Positions 7,087 to 11,507 of a stretch of 11,507 bases of DNA are shown piece by piece. Numbering within the stretch: the stretch's first letter is position 1; every line of letters begins with the position of its first letter. Where the stretch lies: NCBI RefSeq assembly GCF_900549175.1, contig NZ_URNN01000115.1, forward strand, positions 1 to 11,507, written 5' to 3'. Below the pieces are notes generated by a model. It was not told the origin of the DNA and ran no database searches. It worked only from the letters and a program-made list of their open reading frames with translations. Origin of the DNA: an uncultured Prevotella sp. (GTDB lineage: Bacteria; Bacteroidota; Bacteroidia; Bacteroidales; Bacteroidaceae). Made by a program: the position numbers and the translations under genes.

Positions 7087-9495
7087 ATGTTTAAAAGTAG
7101 GATTGTAAGCATCTGTGCGATGGCGCTGACCTGCGGGGCTGCGGCCGTCGCACAGGAGGCTACCAAGGCTTTCCCCCACGAGAAACTGTCTCGTGGGGTG
7201 ATAGCCACGAAGATGCCGGAAGGCAACCTTGTGAGTTGGCGGGTGTTTGCAACGGACTGCAAGACAACAACTTTCGACCTCTATGACGGGCAGCGCATCG
7301 TGGCAAGCAACCTAAAAGTCAGCAATTATGCCGACACACGGGGGACGGCATCAAGTGCCTACCACGTCGTGACAAAGGTTGACGGAGTGGAACAGGACAT
7401 TTCCGGCTCGGTATCACCGTGGGGCGATATATTCACCACCATACAGCTTGACCGGCCCGCCGGCGGCAAGGGCTGTCATTATTTCCCGCATGACACCTCC
7501 GTGGGCGATGTGGACGGTGACGGCGAATACGAACTCATCGTGATGTGGGACCCGGACAACCGCAAGGACAACGGCGAGAGCGGCATTACCGGCAATCCGA
7601 TTCTCGACTGTTACAAGCTATCCGACTCATATACAAAGGCAACGCGGCTGTGGCGCATTGATTTGGGAACCAACATCCGTGCAGGCTCCCATTACACCCA
7701 GTTCATGGTTTATGACTTCGACGGTGACGGCAAGGCGGAGATGATTTGCAAGACGGCACCGGGCTCGAAAGACGGTGCGGGCAGCTATGTCAGCGAGGCT
7801 TCCGACGAACCGGCCATAAAGAACGTCAACAACCGCCTGTCCTTTGCCAACGGCGACGGCCACATACTGCGCGGTGCGGAGTTCCTCACCGTGTTCGACG
7901 GCATGACCGGAGCGGCAATACACACAGTTTGGTACAATCCCAACCGTGCCGGCGGGGTTGGTGCCGTTGCCACCCACCCTACTGACGCTTCATTCTGGGG
8001 CGACGTTTACGGCAACAGGGCTGAACGTTATCTGGCCTGTGTGGCATATCTTGCCGGTGCCGGTGCCAACCCTTCCGCCGTGATGTGCCGCGGCTACTAC
8101 ACACGTGCTTACCTGTGGGCCGTTGATTTCGACGGGAAGAAACTGTCCACACGCTGGCTTCATGCCTCGCTGTCACCGACGGAAGTTCAACTTACCGGCA
8201 AGGACGGCAACACCCGGTCGTGGACATACACATCCAACACTTCCGGCATTACAGGTTCCGGCAATACGGCTTACGGACAGGGGTGCCACAACATTTCCGT
8301 TGCCGATGTTGACGATGACGGCAAGGATGAGATAATGTTCGGCGGTGCGGCCATCGATGATGACGGCTCACTGCTCTACAGTACAGGGCTCGGTCATGGC
8401 GATGCGCAGCATCTTGGCGACCTGTTGCCCGACCGGCCGGGACTGGAGTTCTTCATGGTGCATGAGGATGCACCTTACGGCTGGACCGTACGCGATGCCG
8501 CCACGGGCGAGATTCTCATCCATGTCACGGGCAAGGACGATACCGGGCGCGGAATGTCGGCCGACGTAAATGCCACACGCCGCGGCCATGAGTTCTGGAG
8601 TTCCGACACGTATGATGTCTGTGGCGCTGACGGCAGCGTAATCAGTACGACGGCGGCAGCGCGTCCGAGCTATTGTTTCCGCACATATTGGGACGGCGAT
8701 GCCTACGACGAACTGCTCGACGGACTGAAGCTGGAAAAGCCGACGGCCACAGACGGCAAATACCGTCTGGTGTCGCTCGGCAAATACGGAAACGCTGCTT
8801 CGTACGGAACAAAGGCCAATCCCAATCTTTCGGCAGACCTGTTCGGCGACTGGCGTGAGGAGATAATACTTTTCTCAGAGACAGACTCCAGCGTCATCAA
8901 TATCTTCTCGACCAACGTTGCCACCAAGCTGCGGGTGCCGACGCTGATGCACGACCACCAGTACCGCCTCTCCATAGCGTGGCAGAATGTGGGTTACAAC
9001 CAGCCGCCGCATCTCGGTTATTATCTCCTTGACTACGTTTCGCCCCATTTCATCTACCGTGAGGGATCGGCGAAAGAGCAGACCGTCAGCTTTGGAGAGA
9101 GCATGACGCCTGTCATCTGCGACACAGAGAACTGCACAGGTGCCATCGTTTACCGTACATATCTTAACGGAACGAACATAAAGTCATACGGCGTGCCCCC
9201 GTGTTTAAATTTCACAAAGGCTCCGGACGGCTCTTTCTCCATAACGGGAATGCCCGACTCCAAAGGCCTTTATGAGATTGTGGTGCGCTCCTCCGGCGGT
9301 GAGTCCGGCGTGACCCTGTCCGACACGATAAGGATTCTCGTACAGGATGCCGCCGGCATAGAGAGCGTCAACAGTGAAGATTGCCGCAACCACAACGGCG
9401 CGGAGACAGTGTACAACCTTTGCGGCATGCGCATGAACAGTCTGCCGGAACGTGGCGGAATATACATCATGCGCGGAAAGAAATATGTAAGATAA
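7087..9495 (+). CDS. Rhamnogalacturonan lyase, polysaccharide lyase family 11 (YesW/YesX-like)
   Basis: An 802-residue secreted lyase that cleaves the bond from rhamnose to galacturonic acid in the RG-I backbone by beta-elimination, leaving an unsaturated galacturonate end. A signal peptide (1-22, ending GAAAVA) precedes the catalytic beta-propeller (about 25-660). PL11 hallmarks are calcium-site loops DVDGDGEYE (141-149), DFDGDGKAE (210-218) and DVDDDGKDE (407-415), plus TNIRAGSHYTQF, MVHEDAPYGW, GRGMSADV and the C-terminal MHDHQYRL (621-628) with NQPPHLGYY. It is longer than the roughly 620-residue Bacillus enzymes because of an added Ig-like beta domain (about 670-758) and a tail (about 760-802) with YNLCGMRM and GIYIMRGKKYV, matching that of the preceding gene. 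The 12-bp gap from that gene indicates one transcript. Family assignment is firm; whether it acts endo or exo is not clear from sequence alone. Confidence 0.95.
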   Translation: MFKSRIVSICAMALTCGAAAVAQEATKAFPHEKLSRGVIATKMPEGNLVSWRVFATDCKTTTFDLYDGQRIVASNLKVSNYADTRGTASSAYHVVTKVDGVEQDISGSVSPWGDIFTTIQLDRPAGGKGCHYFPHDTSVGDVDGDGEYELIVMWDPDNRKDNGESGITGNPILDCYKLSDSYTKATRLWRIDLGTNIRAGSHYTQFMVYDFDGDGKAEMICKTAPGSKDGAGSYVSEASDEPAIKNVNNRLSFANGDGHILRGAEFLTVFDGMTGAAIHTVWYNPNRAGGVGAVATHPTDASFWGDVYGNRAERYLACVAYLAGAGANPSAVMCRGYYTRAYLWAVDFDGKKLSTRWLHASLSPTEVQLTGKDGNTRSWTYTSNTSGITGSGNTAYGQGCHNISVADVDDDGKDEIMFGGAAIDDDGSLLYSTGLGHGDAQHLGDLLPDRPGLEFFMVHEDAPYGWTVRDAATGEILIHVTGKDDTGRGMSADVNATRRGHEFWSSDTYDVCGADGSVISTTAAARPSYCFRTYWDGDAYDELLDGLKLEKPTATDGKYRLVSLGKYGNAASYGTKANPNLSADLFGDWREEIILFSETDSSVINIFSTNVATKLRVPTLMHDHQYRLSIAWQNVGYNQPPHLGYYLLDYVSPHFIYREGSAKEQTVSFGESMTPVICDTENCTGAIVYRTYLNGTNIKSYGVPPCLNFTKAPDGSFSITGMPDSKGLYEIVVRSSGGESGVTLSDTIRILVQDAAGIESVNSEDCRNHNGAETVYNLCGMRMNSLPERGGIYIMRGKKYVR

Positions 9496-9520
9496 CAACA
9501 ATACAACTGTGAAGAAGATA

Positions 9521-11507
9521 ATGAGAACAATATTACCAATACTGCTGTGCCTCGTTTCCATGCTGTCCTTTGCTGAAGACCGCGAAGTGATAGACTTCAA
9601 CCGCGGCTGGCAGTTCTGCCTGACCGACAATGCTTCGGAGCCCGTTCCTGCGTCGGGAGAGACGTGGCGACCGATAGACCTGCCATACGATTTCCAGCTT
9701 AACCTGCCGTGGAATAAGGATGCCAACCGCGCCCGCGCCTTCAAAAGGCAGGCGGCAGCATGGTTCCGCAAGACTTTCACGGCAGAGCAATCATGGCAGG
9801 GCCACCGTGTAACGCTCGATTTCGAGGGTCTGATGTATTATGGTGATGTCTATCTCAACGGCCGGCGCATCGGCGGGACGGAATACGGCTACTGCGGTTT
9901 CGACTGCGACATATCCGGACTGTTGGACTATGACAGTGAGAATGTCGTGACTGTATATACCAACACGGGAGCGGACGGTGGCAGCAGATGGTACACCGGA
10001 GGCGGCATCAACCGCGACGTGCGCCTGATACTTACCGACACCGTGGCTCTCACGCGTCATGGAATCTATGTCACGGCGGCTCCGAAGCAGGGTGACAGTG
10101 GCGTTTGGCAGGTGGCGGTGCAGGCGGAATATGCCGGCAGCACGCTTTCGAAAGGCCGTTTGGAGACCGAGGCGCGCATCCTTGACGCAGCGGGCAACAT
10201 AGTGGCCGGCAGCGGGCGCTTCGCCTGTCCGGCGGCATCACGCCAGGAACTGGTCGAGGTGAAGCTGCCGCCGATTGACGTTGCCAACCCAAACCTGTGG
10301 TCCTGCGAGACACCTTATTTATATAATGTGGAGGTGACAACCTATTGCGACGGCGTTGTCCGTGACCGAAAGACGGAGCGTTTCGGTTTCCGTACCATCG
10401 AATACGGCGCAGATTTCGGCTTCCGGCTCAACGGCAGGAAGGTCTTCCTGCAGGGCATTGCCAACCATGTCGATTTCGGCGGTGTCGGTGTTGCGGCCTA
10501 TCAGACGGCCATTGCCCGCCAGTTGCAACAGCTGAAGGCGTTCGGATTCAACGCCGTGCGCTGTTCCCATAATCCTTATCCGGAGTGTTTCTATGACCTT
10601 TGCGACGAGATGGGAATACTCGTTGTCGACGAGTTCGTGGACAAATGGAGCACCGACGGCAACTGCTGGGGCGGACGGACAGACTTCCTGAACTGTTGGG
10701 TGCCGCTGATGCAGGAGTGGATAAAGCGCGACCGTAACCATCCGTGCGTTATAATGTGGAGTTTGGGCAACGAGATGCAGCACCGCGAGAATGCCTCCGG
10801 CTACATGACAGGTGACTGGGGCGTGACGATGTTCCGCATGATGGACGTGCTCCTGAAGCGCTACGACACCACCCGTCCGTCGACGGCGGCCATGTATCCG
10901 GCGCGCGCCAACGGCATACGCCGGGCCGACAAAGGATTCCGTGAGAAAGAGAATATATTGCCGCCGGAGCTCTCACGCATAACGGAGATTGCATCATATA
11001 ACTACGAGTATGCCGACTATCCGCGCTACAAGGAGTGCGACCCTAACCTGATAATCTTCCAGAGCGAGGCCTCCGTCAACGACCTCGTGACACCATTCCT
11101 GCGTATGGACCGCAAGTCAACAGTGGGATTGTGCTATTGGGGTGCGATAGAATATTGGGGAGAGTCCGACGGCTGGCCGAAAAAGGGATGGAACTATTCG
11201 TTCTTCGACCATACGCTGAATCCCTATCCGCGTGCCTATCTGCTGCGCTCGTGCTTCAGGGAGGACGAGCCGCAGGTGCATATCGGCGTGCTGGACGGCG
11301 AGCAGAAGAGCATAATATGGAATGACATTCTCTCCGGACGTGCGGAGATGAGCCATTTCTACTGGAAGCCTGCCACCGGAGACAGCATAACGCTGGAGGT
11401 CTCCACCAACTGCGACGAGGTGGAACTGTTGCAGAATGGCCGGTCGCTTGGTGTGAAAAGGAACAACCGCAGCAATGACAAGGTAGCCAACAAGCTGCTG
11501 TGGAGAG
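9521..11507 (+). CDS. Glycoside hydrolase family 2 enzyme (beta-galactosidase-like), 3' end cut by the window
   Basis: The frame stays open for 662 codons to the window edge, so the C-terminus is missing. The order is signal peptide (about 1-18, ending SMLSFA), GH2 jelly-roll sugar-binding domain (about 22-180), Ig-like domain (about 185-290, ending ERFGFRTIEY), TIM barrel (about 295-590) and the start of a DUF4982-like domain (VELLQNGRSLG). Active-site marks are H316 and D318 in NHVDFG, VRCSHNP (346-352), D370-E371 in VVDEF, acid/base Glu418 in MWSLGNE, and nucleophile Glu516 in IIFQSEAS. The HVDFGGVGVA segment resembles the NHQDHAGVGVA version found in many gut Bacteroidetes GH2 enzymes. 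The family is certain. Beta-galactosidase acting on RG-I side chains is the best guess from context, but beta-glucuronidase or another GH2 activity is possible. It lies 25 bp after the lyase gene, in the same operon. An in-frame GTG at 9509 would give an alternative start reading MKKIMRT, also a good signal-peptide n-region. Confidence 0.94.
   Translation, partial: MRTILPILLCLVSMLSFAEDREVIDFNRGWQFCLTDNASEPVPASGETWRPIDLPYDFQLNLPWNKDANRARAFKRQAAAWFRKTFTAEQSWQGHRVTLDFEGLMYYGDVYLNGRRIGGTEYGYCGFDCDISGLLDYDSENVVTVYTNTGADGGSRWYTGGGINRDVRLILTDTVALTRHGIYVTAAPKQGDSGVWQVAVQAEYAGSTLSKGRLETEARILDAAGNIVAGSGRFACPAASRQELVEVKLPPIDVANPNLWSCETPYLYNVEVTTYCDGVVRDRKTERFGFRTIEYGADFGFRLNGRKVFLQGIANHVDFGGVGVAAYQTAIARQLQQLKAFGFNAVRCSHNPYPECFYDLCDEMGILVVDEFVDKWSTDGNCWGGRTDFLNCWVPLMQEWIKRDRNHPCVIMWSLGNEMQHRENASGYMTGDWGVTMFRMMDVLLKRYDTTRPSTAAMYPARANGIRRADKGFREKENILPPELSRITEIASYNYEYADYPRYKECDPNLIIFQSEASVNDLVTPFLRMDRKSTVGLCYWGAIEYWGESDGWPKKGWNYSFFDHTLNPYPRAYLLRSCFREDEPQVHIGVLDGEQKSIIWNDILSGRAEMSHFYWKPATGDSITLEVSTNCDEVELLQNGRSLGVKRNNRSNDKVANKLLWR

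Noticed and set aside
6622..7179. Minus-strand frame of 185 codons across the junction of the unknown gene and the lyase gene
   Set aside because: It is antisense to the C-terminal module and tail of one gene and the signal peptide of the next, both of which are clearly coding. No domain or start signal supports it.
7501..8420. Repeated GACGGTGACGGC-like DNA segments in the lyase gene
   Set aside because: These encode the DxDGDG calcium-binding loops expected in PL11 and are explained by protein structure rather than by a DNA repeat element.
9205..9780. Minus-strand frame of 191 codons spanning the lyase end and the GH2 start
   Set aside because: It lies antisense to two recognised genes and their 25-bp spacer, and its product has low-complexity composition with no recognisable family.
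1..11507. CRISPR arrays, tRNA or rRNA genes, insertion sequences, invertible promoters
   Set aside because: I looked for repeat-spacer arrays, cloverleaf-like segments, transposase motifs and long inverted repeats and found none.

Overview
The window looks like part of a polysaccharide utilisation locus (PUL) from a member of the Bacteroidetes, most likely Prevotella or a close relative. Four signs point there. A hybrid two-component regulator (sensor, kinase, receiver and AraC domains in one chain) lies divergent from a glycan-degrading operon. Perfect matches to the Bacteroidetes -7 promoter element TAnnTTTG precede both transcription units. Translation starts are A-rich and lack Shine-Dalgarno sequences. 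The secreted proteins end in a tail of the form YNLxGxR...GIYIxxGKKYV, common in Prevotella. The genus is an inference from style; there is no rRNA or other marker gene here.

Layout: positions 1-114 hold nothing I can identify. A strong intrinsic terminator (115-135, minus strand) ends a large leftward gene (135-3704) for a hybrid two-component system sensor/regulator (HTCS). A 169-bp AT-rich divergent control region follows (3705-3873), with a promoter for each direction and a 14-bp direct repeat. A rightward operon then runs to the window end: an unrecognised secreted modular protein of 1066 residues (3874-7074), a family PL11 rhamnogalacturonan lyase (7087-9495), and a family GH2 glycoside hydrolase cut off by the window edge (9521-11507). 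The gaps between these three genes are 12 and 25 bp, so they are probably cotranscribed.

How the genes may work together: the PL11 lyase identifies the likely substrate as the backbone of rhamnogalacturonan I (RG-I) from pectin. The HTCS would bind an RG-I-derived oligosaccharide in the periplasm and activate the divergent operon from the cytoplasmic side. The lyase would cut the backbone and the GH2 enzyme would trim sugars, perhaps side-chain beta-galactose. The first gene of the operon has repeated beta-sandwich and helical modules, no recognisable catalytic domain, and the same C-terminal tail as the lyase. It is the most interesting unknown here: a candidate glycan-binding protein or an undescribed enzyme. 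No SusC/SusD pair is visible, so any transporter for the locus lies outside the window.
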